A DNA stretch of 64,000 nt from assembly GCA_029891385.1 (NCBI GenBank), contig CM057228.1:35963023-36027022 (forward strand). Direction: 5' to 3'. The first letter of the stretch is position 1; each line of letters opens with the position of its first letter. Under the pieces are notes generated by a model. It saw nothing but the letters and a program-made list of their open reading frames with translations, was not told the DNA's origin and ran no database searches. Below are positions 49,876 to 61,167 of this stretch, piece after piece. The stretch comes from Erythroxylum novogranatense. Taxonomy: Eukaryota; Streptophyta; Magnoliopsida; Malpighiales; Erythroxylaceae. Made by a program: the position numbers and the translations under genes.

Positions 49876-50616
49876 TACGTGCTTAATATACTCACTTGTG
49901 TATGAAGGAGGGTCATCATATAAATACTCATAGTAACAACCATTTAACCTTCTTGGACTTGTACTAATATCACCTTCATTCATATACCCTTCCCATGATC
50001 CTTCACATTACATCTTACATATATCTATTCACCATTGATTCAAAAATCATCACACAATTTATAAATGTAAGAAAACATCATCACACAACTCACATATCAA
50101 ACATATAGCACATTTTTCAAATCAATCACAAGCAAGAAAAGCAACATTTTTCAAGTAATTGAAAACATTTCATTCTCTTGATTCAAAAACAAACTTTTTA
50201 TTTCTTGATTCGAAAAAAAAAACTTAACGGCTCATTACTCAATTTATAAGCTTGTACCCACTGAGGTTCCGATTTCATATTCTTAAGACCATAAGAATCT
50301 TTGTTTTCTATACATTCCACTTGTTCACTTTAAGCTCAATGCTTCCACTTATATCCTTGTCTTCCTTAGACAAGTCTTGCCCACACATTACATCTATATC
50401 ACATTCGGGGATATATCACCATAATGCCATAAACTGCATTTCCCCCACTTCACTTACATTGAATTATTTTCTGTCATATTACCCATATGTTATCTCATAT
50501 TTTTATTTATCCAATGAAAAATTATCATTTTTCTCATTGATTCGGTCAATCCAAACTCTTAACAATTGGTTATCTGAGTAACTTATATACATGCGCCCAT
50601 GTAAGATCTCAATTCC

Positions 50617-50631
50617 GGCGCTCTAATACCA
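50617..50631 (-). other. Primer binding site of D
   Basis: The minus strand reads TGGTATTAGAGCGCC, one C-to-T change from the usual TGGTATCAGAGC, 4 nt from the 5' LTR start at 50636. Confidence 0.85.
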
Positions 50632-50635
50632 TAAA

Positions 50636-51332
50636 TGTTGGAACCCGATCCGGAGACCGGACCCCAACTGCTTATAACTTAACACTCTTACTCTTGCTTT
50701 AATTCCACATCTATTGTACCCATTTCCAGAGCCCAATTTTCGGAGTCCTAAAGCCTTGTGCTTATTTCCTTACAGGGTCCTTAGTTGTAACTCTACATTC
50801 GTGGCGAGCGCACGCAATTTAAAAACAAAAATCATGAGTTGAATTATTCATATAGGTTGTAGCTTTATGTCTCAAGTTCGATTTTCAATAAGAATCACCT
50901 CAAACGGAGTTGTATAACTCAAGTTATGCTCAAAAAGCCTAGAAGAGCACATGCTCCAAATATGATCTCCAAACTGACCTCTCACTTATTTTAATTCAAA
51001 CTTCTTCAATTTAACTCCAAATGGTACAACTTTTTGTATGGAGAAATATATATGTCTTAGAAATCTAATGGTTCAAGTCTCACCTCAATTGGAGGTCGGA
51101 TGAGGGATTTATGCTCAAAAGAATAGACTATGTTCACTTTCAAAATCAAAATGAAACTCTTTTGGCGCGATTTTCATAACGTTTAATCTAGATGTTGGAT
51201 TGAGTTCGTTCTTTAACCATTAGAAAGAAGACATCTAGATATACAAATCTCATGAAGACCAAAAAACGTGATTCGGCCTCTAACTAAGTCCAATTTAACA
51301 ATCTTTCCCGAATGTTTATGTTAAACGGACAT
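50636..51332 (-). repeat. D 5' LTR remnant
   Basis: It matches 21427-22240 from TGTTGGAACCCGATCC through the module (50855-50945) to the first GTTAAACGGACAT unit. It is then fused to X at CATTTTAT (51333). About 2.9 kb of LTR is missing. Confidence 0.85.
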
Positions 51333-51435
51333 CATTTTATGAGACACTAATGCAGACACAAACTGATCCCGACCCCTATCTTTCCCTTGCATGTAGTAGG
51401 CATACTCCCGCGTTTAACAGAATACTCTTCAAGGC

Positions 51436-54170
51436 CTGAAAAATAATTGCAAATTTTGGGTGAGTTTTGCGAACTCAGTGAGGAACCATCATCGATGGTT
51501 CGCCCAATTCATGCATCACTCAAGCAAATTACAGAGTATATCCAATAACATGTTAAGAAGAAGCAAATCACAATTGTATAATGCACTCTTGCCTTTTTCC
51601 CATTTACTGTATTCAATCAAAATGTGTATGCAATGCATATGTGACACTTTCCAATTTTATTATAGTGTTGTGACCGAGCGCTTAAACAAGAAATGAGAGG
51701 CGATAGACGCGGCGTCAGGGAGTAGGAGAGCCCTCCGGGTATGACTATCTCCTTCGAGCTTGAGGCTCTTTTTCAAGATCGATGGTGACTCGTCACAACT
51801 ATTATTATCCGCTCATGTATTTGTGTATGAAATGCAATATGCCCAATACATCACGTCAATATAAAACAATCATCACACGAGAGAGGCAACGAATGAAGCA
51901 CAGTAATAGCAAGCAATTTGACAATCAGCACATAAAGGACACTTCTATGTCAAATCTCCCAATTCATCGGACCATCCCTGTCCAGAACCCAATCATAAAC
52001 AAACACAATCACTAATCCCACCATTATTCCCCACATTAGACATATAATAATTGAAAGAACCATCTAGGTTACTCACCTGTACTTCCGAGCTAATACCTGG
52101 AAGTCTCAGTAACGTCGGTGGATCGACGCTCCAAATGTGCCTCTATAACAATTATAGTATATAAACATTACCAATTGTCCAAATCAGAAATATTTACGAA
52201 TGCACATGTAGCGATTTAAAATGTGTATAATGCATGTTCATGATATTCCCGGCCTTAATCCAAAATTTCCATCACAAACATTCCATCTAAAAATTAGAAA
52301 TCTAACGGCACCTAAATTACTCAATTCGGGCCTCTATAGGTCTAAAAATAAATAAAACAGTGACCAAAGAACCATTACCCGGACCCATGTCAATTTTTCG
52401 TCCAAAAATTCCCAATTTTTCATAAAATGAAATTAAATATATCATGAATCTGATGCCACAAGAATCAGGTCAATCGGATGTCGGACGGAAAAGTTATAAG
52501 CAAAAGAAGGAAAAATATATATTCTAGTCGACTTGCCTGAGAATCCTAGTCGACTTATGCTACTGTGTATGTCTTAGTTGACTTGTCTGAGGATGCAAGT
52601 CGACTTATGCTACTACAATGGCAGATATGGAATAAACGTCCTCCTACATCCCAACTTCCACAGGGTATAACTCCCTACTTCAAACTTCAAATTGGACAAA
52701 CTTGGTATCTATTTTATAGAGAAAAGAGAGCTCTACAAGTTTCATGTAGGACACAAAAACTAATTTCACCTCTAAGGGTGTCAAAAATACACTCAAAGTT
52801 ATTGCCTTCACAATGCCTCTCAAAACAGTGCAACATTTTGTCAAAACAGTGCAACATTTTATAAAATCCATAACTTCTCATTCCCTTTGCTAAAAATTAC
52901 ACAATTTATGCCAAATAAACGATCAAAATGTGACCTACAACTTTTATGAACAATAAGAAATCAAATTCAATTGGTAAGTAGGTCAAACAATTCAGTGAAT
53001 GATTCTGCCCACTGAAACTACCTGAACTGAACAGAAATTTTATGAAAAGCATAAATTCTTGCAAAAATGTCAAAAGATTGCATACTTTATACCCATGAAA
53101 AGATCAAACAGAAAACTACACTTCTCATGAAGGCTTAACAGTCAATTCCATCTCTAACAAACTCAAAACTGTCATGCAAGTGGCTGCCCTGATCACTAGC
53201 CAATGACCTAACTTAAGTCCAATTTTTTAAAATTCATAACTCCCAATTCTGATATCAAAAAATAGTATAGTACATCTCATTTTCAAGATAATTGCTTCCT
53301 ATACAAATTTCCAGAAGATCACTTGAGTCAATTCAAATCACAGAAATCTCTAAATTTTCTTCCAATCACAATACTCACAAAACCTACACTTATGGCTAGG
53401 TTTCACCAAAATGCACATAACCAGTCAATAGTTAACAATTCATAACTCCCAACATACATATCGAAAAATTGCAAAATCAGTGGCAATGGAAAGATAACAA
53501 GATAGGCTTCAACTTTTATTAGACCATTTTCACCAATTCCGTCTAAATCAATCTAGAAAACTCATCAAAGTTTTAGGTCATCTAATTCGGATACTGTTCA
53601 CACAGCCAGTATAGTTCACTTTCAAGGCAGAAATTCAACCTCTTCAAGTTAAAATTAGACAACACTTATTTCACAAGAAATTGAAGCCAAAAATGTAAAG
53701 TTTAATTTAGCACAAACCTCAACTCATTTTCTTAACCACACAATTAGTTATCGCAAAAACATTAAACTATGATCAATTTGCATTTTCCAGCTTTGCTCCT
53801 ACACTTATATTATATCACTTCCAATGCCAATTACACATCAACAAGCATCCAATTGAGGCAAGAATTCAGCCACTAGGTCATCAAGACCTTAACCTAAGCA
53901 CCTAGCCTTAAAAATGGCGGCATACACAATTGGCTTTTCCTAACTTTTTCCATTACTCTCACCTTACAAAACTCAATCCAAAACCAAGTCAAAAAGCGAT
54001 CTAATTCACTTGACAACAACCACCATGCATTTGCACCCAAATAATCAATCCATGCTTTATGAAATTAATACACAATACATCATAATTCATGCACAATAAT
54101 TCCCATTTAATGCATCTAACTACCAATTCATTCATTAAATGCATAATTAAAGCTTAAAACAACAACTTAC
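51436..54170 (-). other. Candidate leader intron in X LTR (2.7 kb)
   Basis: Minus-strand donor ATTAG|GTAAGTTG at 54170 and acceptor TTATTTTTCAG|GCC at 51436. The acceptor sits behind GAGTTCGCAAAACTC and ACCCAAAATTTGC. In this type the modules and repeat lie between the two sites. Confidence 0.38.
52505..52612 (-). repeat. GTCGACTT repeat of X LTR (two ~50-bp units)
   Basis: AGTCGACTTGCCTGAG and AGTCGACTTATGCTACT alternate, with AGTTGACTTGTCTGAGGA as the variant. The repeat is preceded by GAAAAGTTATAAGCAAAAG (52491) and followed by GTATAACTCCC (52664), matching the minisatellite slot of other LTRs. Confidence 0.8.
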
Positions 54171-54959
54171 CTAATCAAGTTTTTCAATGTTCCAATTCTT
54201 CTCCTAATACACCAATCCTCTACTTTTCCACACCTCACCACATGATCATCACCTTCTCAAAAGGGGTGAGGTTTATGTCAAGCTCTTTAGGTGAACTAAA
54301 AGAGGGGAAAACAAAGTAGAAGGAAGTAGGAAAGATGGACAAAATTATCAAAGTAGCAAAGGAGGAGGAAACTACGAGAATGAAGAGAGGGAAAGCATGA
54401 AGAAAAACTCATTTTGGCCTTTGAATTTGCAAGTGTCATGGATGAATGGTGGAACGCAAGCATTAAATGTGTTAAGGTGAGTCATCATGCCACTTGGCAT
54501 GTAAAAAGAGGAAAAAGACAAAATTCCATCCAATGGCTCTAATTAATCCATCCAATGGCTCTAATTACAATCCCAAAATTATTTATCCAATATTCAAGTG
54601 CCATTGGGCAGAAATTTTCAGTACCGAAAACCAATCGGTACACCGTGAGGTGATTTTTTTCAATCTGGAAAATTTTCCCGAAAAATTTCAGAAAAATTCT
54701 TAAAATTTCTCAAAAATATAAAACACATAACAATCTACTCCAATTAAATTTTCAAGCCCATAAACCACATTTTCCAAAATAAAATCTCATTTAAGCACAA
54801 ATAGCGGGAAATGTCATGAATGCATGTACAGTTATTTTCATGTGCAATTTCACTATTTATGAATCGGGTGTGCATGAATATTGCAAAATAAATCCTAAAC
54901 CCTCTTAATCCTTTTCCAAATTACCATTCTACCCTTCCCATCGGGGGTGGGATGTTACA

Positions 54960-55074
54960 AATGCTCTCTCTCAATCTTCTAAGTTATTGAATTACCACGA
55001 TGTCTTCATCCAATGTGACTTTACACTGTTGGACCCCATTTCTGGAGCCCAACAGTCGCTCTGATACTAAACAA
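54960..55074 (-). other. PBS region of element F
   Basis: After AATGC, the minus strand near 55069-55057 reads TAGTATCAGAGCG, a PBS variant. Just inside it (55028-55056) is TGTTGGACCCC...GAGCCCAACAGTCG, a partial second copy of the LTR start at 55075 (TGATGGACCC...GAGCCCAACATTCG). The internal region beyond is cut by X. Confidence 0.65.
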
Positions 55075-55682
55075 TGATGGACCCTGATTTCAGAGCCCAA
55101 CATTCGGAGTCAAAAAGCGTGAGCGAGTTTCATTGTAGGGTTATTCCACTGAATCCTCGCTTTGCCGACATCTCACAAGGGTGGCTTGCCCATTGTAGCC
55201 CATCACCAACATCACAATTCGACTTCTTCAAGACAATTGTAGCTCTATGCCTCTAGTTTATTTTGAAAACAAGAATCTTCTCATTCGGAGCTCTAAAGCT
55301 TAAGATATGCTTAAAAACCAAAGTATGTTCATAACCTAGTTATGCCCCTCCTACCGATCCCTCATTTTCCTTCCATCAATCTCTTTCAAATTGACCCCAA
55401 GAGCTACAAATTTCATTGAGAGATAGGAAAATGTGTTGGGAATCTATTGCATCAAAAATTACTTAATTTGGAGGTCGGGTTATGAAGTTATGGCCAAAAG
55501 AATCAACAATACTCATGTCCTTAATCATGTTGTACCTATCTCGAAACAATTAACATAACTTTCACTAGAGATTTTAGATTAAGGTTTTCTTTGAATGGTT
55601 TCGAAGAGAACTTCTAGATCTACAACTTTTATGAAGACCTCGAAAGTAAATTCTATCGTCTAAAGGGTCAAAACTGGGACTA

Positions 55683-56032
55683 GATGATAGGATCAGATGA
55701 ACAGTGCATCAGACGATATGACGTCATCAAATGATACGTCCGCACCAGACGAAGCGTCCTCACCAGATGATACGTTCTCACAAGAAGAAGCGTCCTCACT
55801 AGACAAATCATCCTTGCCATACGAAGCGTCCTCGCCAGATGATACGTTCTCACAAGACAAAGCATCTCACAAGATGAGACATCCTCACCAAATGAAGCAT
55901 CCTCACAAGGCGATACATCCTCACCGGATGACACGTCATCACCAAGTGATATGTCCTTACTAAACAAAGCACCATCACCAGAAGATACGTCCTCACTGGA
56001 CGATATGTCATCACCAGACGATACTTTTTATA
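55683..56032 (-). repeat. 18-bp minisatellite of LTR F (about 19 units)
   Basis: The unit is TCCTCACCAGACGATACG with many substitutions and almost no indels, so long artificial reading frames appear on both strands. It is followed by CCATAACTTTTGATTC (56067) and preceded, farther off, by GAAGTTATGGCCAAAAG (55485). Confidence 0.93.
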
Positions 56033-56518
56033 CTCCTGAGCATCTCCATTTATAAGGACCATAACTTTTGATTCTGATATCCAAAATTTTCATACTTTAT
56101 ACCGTTTGAAAACTAGAAAGATAAGCTACAGCTTTCCAAAAGACAACTTTGACTAATTTAGCCTTAATTAGTCCAATTTTTCCCCTGAAATTGGTACACA
56201 ATTTGGACCTGTGAAAGACTTAGATTATGAAATGTACAACTACAAAAGAAACATGCACATACATCTGGGGAACTTTTCAGTTCTAAACTCATTGTCAAAT
56301 CAACATAAGCCCGTACATAACTTTAATTACATAATAACATTATAAACAAGGGCTTAACATAAATTACAACATATATAGGATGCTCAATGTTTAATATGCT
56401 TATGAAGCTATCCAAAAATGATCGAACTAACTTAGTTACAAAAGTTTATAATATCTTGGAGTTTCCAATGCCTTGCAAGGATTGTTAACCTTCTCGTTCT
56501 GCACTTGAGGAGGGAATA

Positions 56519-56629
56519 TTATATATATATATATATATATACACATATGCTTGAATTTGTGGTAAATTGCCTATGGCTATAAATATGTTAGTCACTGAGC
56601 TGTGTAGCTCACCCTAATATTCCTCCTCA

Positions 56630-56708
<79 letters not shown>
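56519..56708. repeat. Two (TA)n tracts enclosing an inverted LTR segment
   Basis: TA runs lie at 56519-56541 and 56632-56708. Between them, 56568-56631 reads GTTAGTCACTGAGC, GTAGCTCACCC and CTCCTCAG on the + strand. That box belongs on the minus strand in this LTR (compare + strand LTR A at 3076-3120). Confidence 0.85.
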
Positions 56709-56714
<6 letters not shown>

Positions 56715-57926
56715 TCAGTAATTCAAACATTCTTCAATTTAGTTTAACACCCATAGCACATAACACTCAAATGCATCATACATGCCAAATTAAAGGTGCA
56801 ATTCACAACAAATGGCTGGAGGGTTCCATAGAAATAGAATGGAGAAATTGAAGTTTACCCCATGAACAGAATGAGTTCAATTTCGAAGCTCATATTTCAC
56901 AAGAGGACAGCCGGGAGAAGGTTCTTGTCAACATGCACGTGACGAATAGAATGGTTTCATTCTCACCCAAACAAAAACGCATAATCGTTTTCTTGTATGT
57001 TCATGTTTTTATGCTTTTTTTTCTTTTCATTTAATACAAAATGCCATGGCCTCTTTTGAGATATAACATAGTCATATTTCATCATGTATTTTCAACATTT
57101 ACAAGTAAGTCAATTTCAAACAAATCAATTTCAACATACCCATATAGGCAAGAATTTGCCCAATTACACTATAACCATAAATATGTTACCCACATAATTA
57201 GTTGGCAAAAAATCAAGTCAAGCTTGCCTTTCCCCTTGCTCTTGAGTAGGATTCCCTTTGTTTCCCAAAACAACCAAGGTTCCATTCAAAACAACATGCC
57301 AATAAAAATTCATAAACTTTAAAAATCACAAAATTTCAATAAACACAAATTAAACTCAAATCTAACCTACCTATAGTCTATCTAGGTTAGAAAACCTAAG
57401 GTCTAGTTTAGAAACTCTAAAATCAATTGGGTTCTCCTAATGCATCTTCTTCCCTCACAAACCTCTTTTCTCTTTAACTCCTTCATCCTCAATACAACCC
57501 ATTCCTTTAATAAAGCAAGAAGAAAAGACGGTTGACCTACCTTAACAACTTGATTTCTCTTCTTTTCTTTTTCACCGAAATCTCTCTTCTTCTCTCCTAT
57601 TTTTGTTTTTCACTCTCCTCCCTCTTCAATTCACGTTTTTTCTCCTCTTATAAGCAAGACAGTGTATTCTTTTTCCTTTTGTACCCTTAATGAGCCCAAA
57701 AAGTCCATCTTACCCTTCCTTATAAGTTTATGTTCTTTTATGCTTAAGTGACCTCCCAAAAATGCCCTTGAACATCCTTATTATATTAACACTTTAATTC
57801 CACTTACCCATATAATAAATCCTACTAACCTTGACATAATTATAAATCCAAAAAATTGTAATCTATCTAAACCTCAAAACTATTTCAAATCATGCTTAAC
57901 TTTTTAAAAAAATTTAGGGTCCATCA

Positions 57927-58868
57927 TACGCTCTCTATTAGAATACAACAAAATCACAGGATCAAACTTGTTGGACCCCGAATCTTGAAGAGAAAATTTA
58001 GAAATAATAAATAAAATTAAATGAGTGTTTTGTATGTGATTTGTGTTATAGATGATTATGATATTGGAATGTGAATTATGTAAAGATGATGAGTTGTGGA
58101 ATCTTAAGTAAGAACTATAGTGATATATGTGAGATCTGATGCAAAAGCAAGAGGGGAACTTGGAGAATGACAAAATTCTATTGGATGTAAAAAAATCATA
58201 TGAATTGAGGCTGAGATTTGGATAAATTCCAAATGATAGTTGAATTGTTATAAATGATGTGCAATTAAGAAAGTGAAGTTAGGATGAATGTTAAATGTAT
58301 ATGCTGATTCAAGGGAATTTCAGGAATGATTGATATAGAATTGGCCAAAGTTGTCTTCTTTGAAGTTGTAGCTTGCTCTTCTATCTTTCCAACGAGATCA
58401 AGTATGTAAGATTTCGAGATCGGAGTTAAGAGTTATAGTTAATACAAGTTATGATGTTATATAAGATTTATGTTAGTGACATCTTTGATGAATGTTAGAG
58501 AATTGTGGTTTTGATGAACCAATTTAGTTGAGATTTGAGAAGTTCATGAATTGAATTTGTTGCTTGAATTGTTATGAAGTGTTTAGGCCTTTGAATAAGT
58601 AAATATGTGAAGATTATAAGTGTATATTATGTTAGTTTGGATGTGAGAAGCATTGGAAAAAGGTTGAAGAGGTTTTGGAAACCACATGTCCGTTAAACGG
58701 ACATGGGAGTCCGTTTAACGGACAGCCTCAGGTCAAAAGGACCCCTCCCCTTGCTCATGTCCGTTAGACGGACATGGGTGTCCGTTTAACGGACATTCTC
58801 GAATGTTTTAGTGCACTTTGGGTCGTATGTGTTCGTTAAATGGACATGCATGTCCGTTTAACGGACAG
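57927..58868 (+). repeat. LTR fragment L (+ strand start)
   Basis: After the F flank (TACGC), a + strand LTR start TGTTGGACCCCGAATC lies at 57969. It includes module-like text (58360-58440: GAAGTTGTAGC, GATCGGAGTTAAGAG) and the GTCCGTTTAACGGAC array. G is inserted at its last visible unit. The remainder should lie beyond G, outside the window. Confidence 0.6.
58687..58867 (+). repeat. GTCCGTTTAACGGAC array in fragment L
   Basis: Six palindrome-like units lie in three pairs (58687-58725, 58758-58796, 58831-58867), spaced by ~35 bp of unlike text. The motif is shared with LTR D. Confidence 0.9.
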
Positions 58869-59353
58869 TGTAACATCCCGTTACTGCTAGCAAGGGTATT
58901 CTGGTAAATTAGGGCGGACTGATAGGTTTCATTGCATTCACTGATTGATTATGTTACTGACCTCTAATTATAGAGGAACAGGTTTATTGCATATGCATTT
59001 ATTCATAGGTACATGCATTCATGATTTTTCGGTATTTATTTGTAAATTGGAACTGACTGAATTGACTGGTTTGCGATTTGATTGAGAAATTAGGAGTAAT
59101 TGGTTTCAAATAATTGATTTAGAATAGTTCAAGTGTGATTGAGAATTGATAGTGGCTTATAGGAAATTTTCTGGGAATTCAGGAGAAAATGCCTGGACCG
59201 AAAATTTTCGAGTGACAGACCGATTGACTGTATAGTACTGAAAGAATTGTTCAATGGCGATGGAAAAATTAGAGTGATACTATTAGGAAATTGAAAGTGT
59301 CGAGCCATTGAAATTTAGAGACTGAAATTTGAACTGATTTGGAGACTTATGTC

Positions 59354-59361
59354 TATAAATA
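59354..59361 (+). promoter_or_regulatory. TATA box of G LTR
   Basis: TATAAATA is followed ~50 bp later by a C/T-rich leader, a typical plant promoter layout. Confidence 0.75.
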
Positions 59362-59629
59362 CTTAGGTTTGTAATTTGGGGATTTTTACCCTAAGGCTTA
59401 AGCATTTCTTCTTCTCTTCCTCCCCCCCACCCCCCACGGTGTTCATCGATTCCTCCCATCGGTGAGGTTCTTCGATTTTTCCTTGTGGTTTTCTCCTCAT
59501 TATGCAAAGCTAACTTGTTTATTGTGATTGATGAAGGTTGAGAAGCTTTGAGAGTGGTTAATCGTTGATATTGAAGGATTTTAGGGTTTACGGTGATTTG
59601 GAAGATTTGTGGAATTTGATCTTCGATTG

Positions 59630-61167
59630 GTAAGTTTTAATGGTTTTAATGTGGTATTAATGGTTTTTGATGCATTTATGGCATTTATTGTGGTTGATTT
59701 GGGTAGTTGATAGTGTTAATGGAGGTTTTAGAGTGAGAAATGGACGAAAAGCGATCGGAGAAGACGGTGGCGCGACCCGCACGTTGCGACGTCTGGCGCA
59801 GCCTCGCCGCGACGAGCAATTAAGTGCTCGCCACGGCAAGCGTATGGTTTCACGCCGCTAACGTTGTTTCACGCTCACATGGCGAAGCCGCGAAGAGGAT
59901 GCACGCCGCAATGAAGCGCCCTCCACGCCATGACGAAGACCTTCAGACGCCATGGCGAGGGATGTAGGTCGCGCAAGAAGATGTTCAAGGATTAAGTTTT
60001 AGTTTATTGGGTATAATTTATGGTATAGACCTCCGATTGAGGTGATTCCTGATTCGTTATGAGCTAGGAAAAGGAGTCTACAATTGAGGATAACTATGGA
60101 AGTTAGAATTTAATTTAAATGGTATTGAATTATCGAGATTAAGGTCAATTATGGTTCCTATAGTGACCTAAGTATTGAAGTGTGATAATTGGAGTTTTAA
60201 TTGGGATTTTCAATAGAGCTTTTGACCCAATGGATAGGGAATTGCTATAGGGAGTATGAATTGAGGAAATTGAACTGAATTTTTTGGAATGGATCAATTA
60301 TTGTCGATCAATTGAGCGAAGAGTTAGAATGGGACATAAGAGTTCAAAAGTGGGTTTTAGTGCCGGAAATCGTGAACATGCATTGTACATAATTCCATTG
60401 AGACATATGCATCACTGAATTGTTTAATTGAGCATTTAGTAATGGGACTGTATTTAACTGTTATAGAGGCGTCGTTGGATCATCATTCCACGGACATTGC
60501 TGGAACTTCCAGGCAGTAGCTCGGAAGTAACAGGTGAGTAACCTAGTTGGTTTCTCAAATTCCTGATTGTCTAAATGCTCAATATGAATTACTTGCCAAT
60601 ATGAAATTTCATGATTACTGAAATGTACATGATCGAATGGCATGCTTCTACTGTATTGGATTGGACTACTGCATGACACTGAGAAATGTAATACTGGGCT
60701 TTTATAGCCATACACTGAATTACTAAACACTGCATTACATGCATAAATGCATGATCAGATAATGGATATGTGACCCAAGTTGCTATTATCACTGAAAAGA
60801 GCCTCGAGCTCTAACATCAGATCGACCGCCTCGAGCCCGAGGGAGAAAATCTCGACGCGTCCCCCATCGAATAATGGACCGAGCACTTGGGCACAATACT
60901 GAATAACTGGAAAAGAGTCACATATGCATTGTATACACATGAATGATTGTTTTGTGACAATTACTGAATTACATGATGACCTAATTTATTGTAAATTGTT
61001 ATTTGATACTGCAAACTGTTATAGGCTACTGTAAATTGTTATATGCTAATGGTATATTATAGTGACATGCTGTACGCAATCTGCATAATGCATGATTTGA
61101 GTGCACCATCGATGATGGTTTCTCATTGAGTTCGCAAACTCACCCAAAATTGCATCTAATTTTTCAG
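59630..61167 (+). other. Candidate leader intron in G LTR (1538 bp)
   Basis: Donor GATTG|GTAAGTTTT and acceptor CTAATTTTTCAG|GATC. The TATA box at 59354 and the CT-rich leader lie upstream, which makes G the clearest case of promoter, leader and donor in order. Confidence 0.45.

Larger units (their letters stand above)
46651..50635 (-). other. Internal region of D, decayed and non-coding
   Basis: It opens with the polypurine tract (minus strand TTTTAAGAGGAGGAGAAA) and the last pol codons (NF.DEIL-like). The following ~3.9 kb is AT-rich text of many short 'CTTAA/TTCA' words in which I recognise no Gag or Pol motif. It contains a CA/TA microsatellite (49771-49873). It may be an ancient, heavily mutated pol or a non-coding filler as in LARD-like elements; I cannot decide. 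Confidence 0.65.
21427..51332 (-). mobile_element. Element D: minus-strand retroelement inserted in X, 5' LTR truncated
   Basis: The 3' LTR is at 21427-24876 and 46509-46650 (split by B). The polypurine tract is at 46651, internal sequence runs to 50635, a PBS lies at 50617-50631, and the 5' LTR remnant is 50636-51332. The termini are TATTGGGAC.. (left; mutated TG), TGTTGGAACCC (right LTR) and GGGGCCAACA. The 5' LTR breaks off inside its own minisatellite at 51333, fused to X. That deletion removed one expected target duplication. Confidence 0.82.
20104..54959 (-). mobile_element. Element X: outer boundary of the nested block, TSD AATGC
   Basis: The left end is TGTAACACCCC at 20104 and the right end is GGGATGTTACA at 54959. 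Both are flanked by AATGC (20099-20103 and 54960-54964). LTR sequence of X occurs at 20104-21426 and 51333-54959. The two pieces overlap by about 1.03 kb (20400-21426 matches 51333-52366), so X was probably a two-LTR element whose inside was lost, not a simple solo LTR. D and everything nested in it lie between. Confidence 0.85.
51333..54959 (-). repeat. X LTR, right piece with LTR start
   Basis: 51333-52366 matches 20400-21426. It continues through a GTCGAC-rich repeat, several module echoes (52620-53560), a donor at 54170 and a purine/pyrimidine-biased leader (54190-54440), to the end GGGATGTTACA. It is non-coding throughout. Confidence 0.82.
55075..57926 (-). mobile_element. 5' LTR of element F (2.85 kb)
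   Basis: The ends TGATGGACCC and GGGTCCATCA are perfect 10-bp inverted repeats. On the minus strand: TATA-like GCTTATAAGA (about 57650), a GA-rich leader, donor AAG|GTAGGT (57540), CACGTGCATGTTGAC with CCTTCTCCCGGCTGTCC (56945-56895), an altered acceptor CCTCCTCAAG (about 56510), a minisatellite, and the module (55218-55315). Around 56460-56520 it is clearly homologous to LTR A (TTGCAAGGCAT..CTTGGAGT on opposite strands). Its 3' LTR is not in view. Confidence 0.85.

Noticed and set aside
46651..50635. Host intergenic DNA or a host gene in this long AT-rich stretch
   Set aside because: It is enclosed by the polypurine tract and PBS of D, so it is the inside of that element, however decayed.
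55680..56062. Open frames on both strands with an 18-bp period
   Set aside because: They are a by-product of a 3n-length minisatellite unit; no start context, domain or flanking gene structure.
56630..56710. Open frame of alternating I and Y
   Set aside because: Translation of a (TA)n microsatellite.
59667..59861. Small host gene in the GC-rich block of G
   Set aside because: It lies within a bounded LTR, has no recognisable domain, and is overlapped by an open frame on the other strand.
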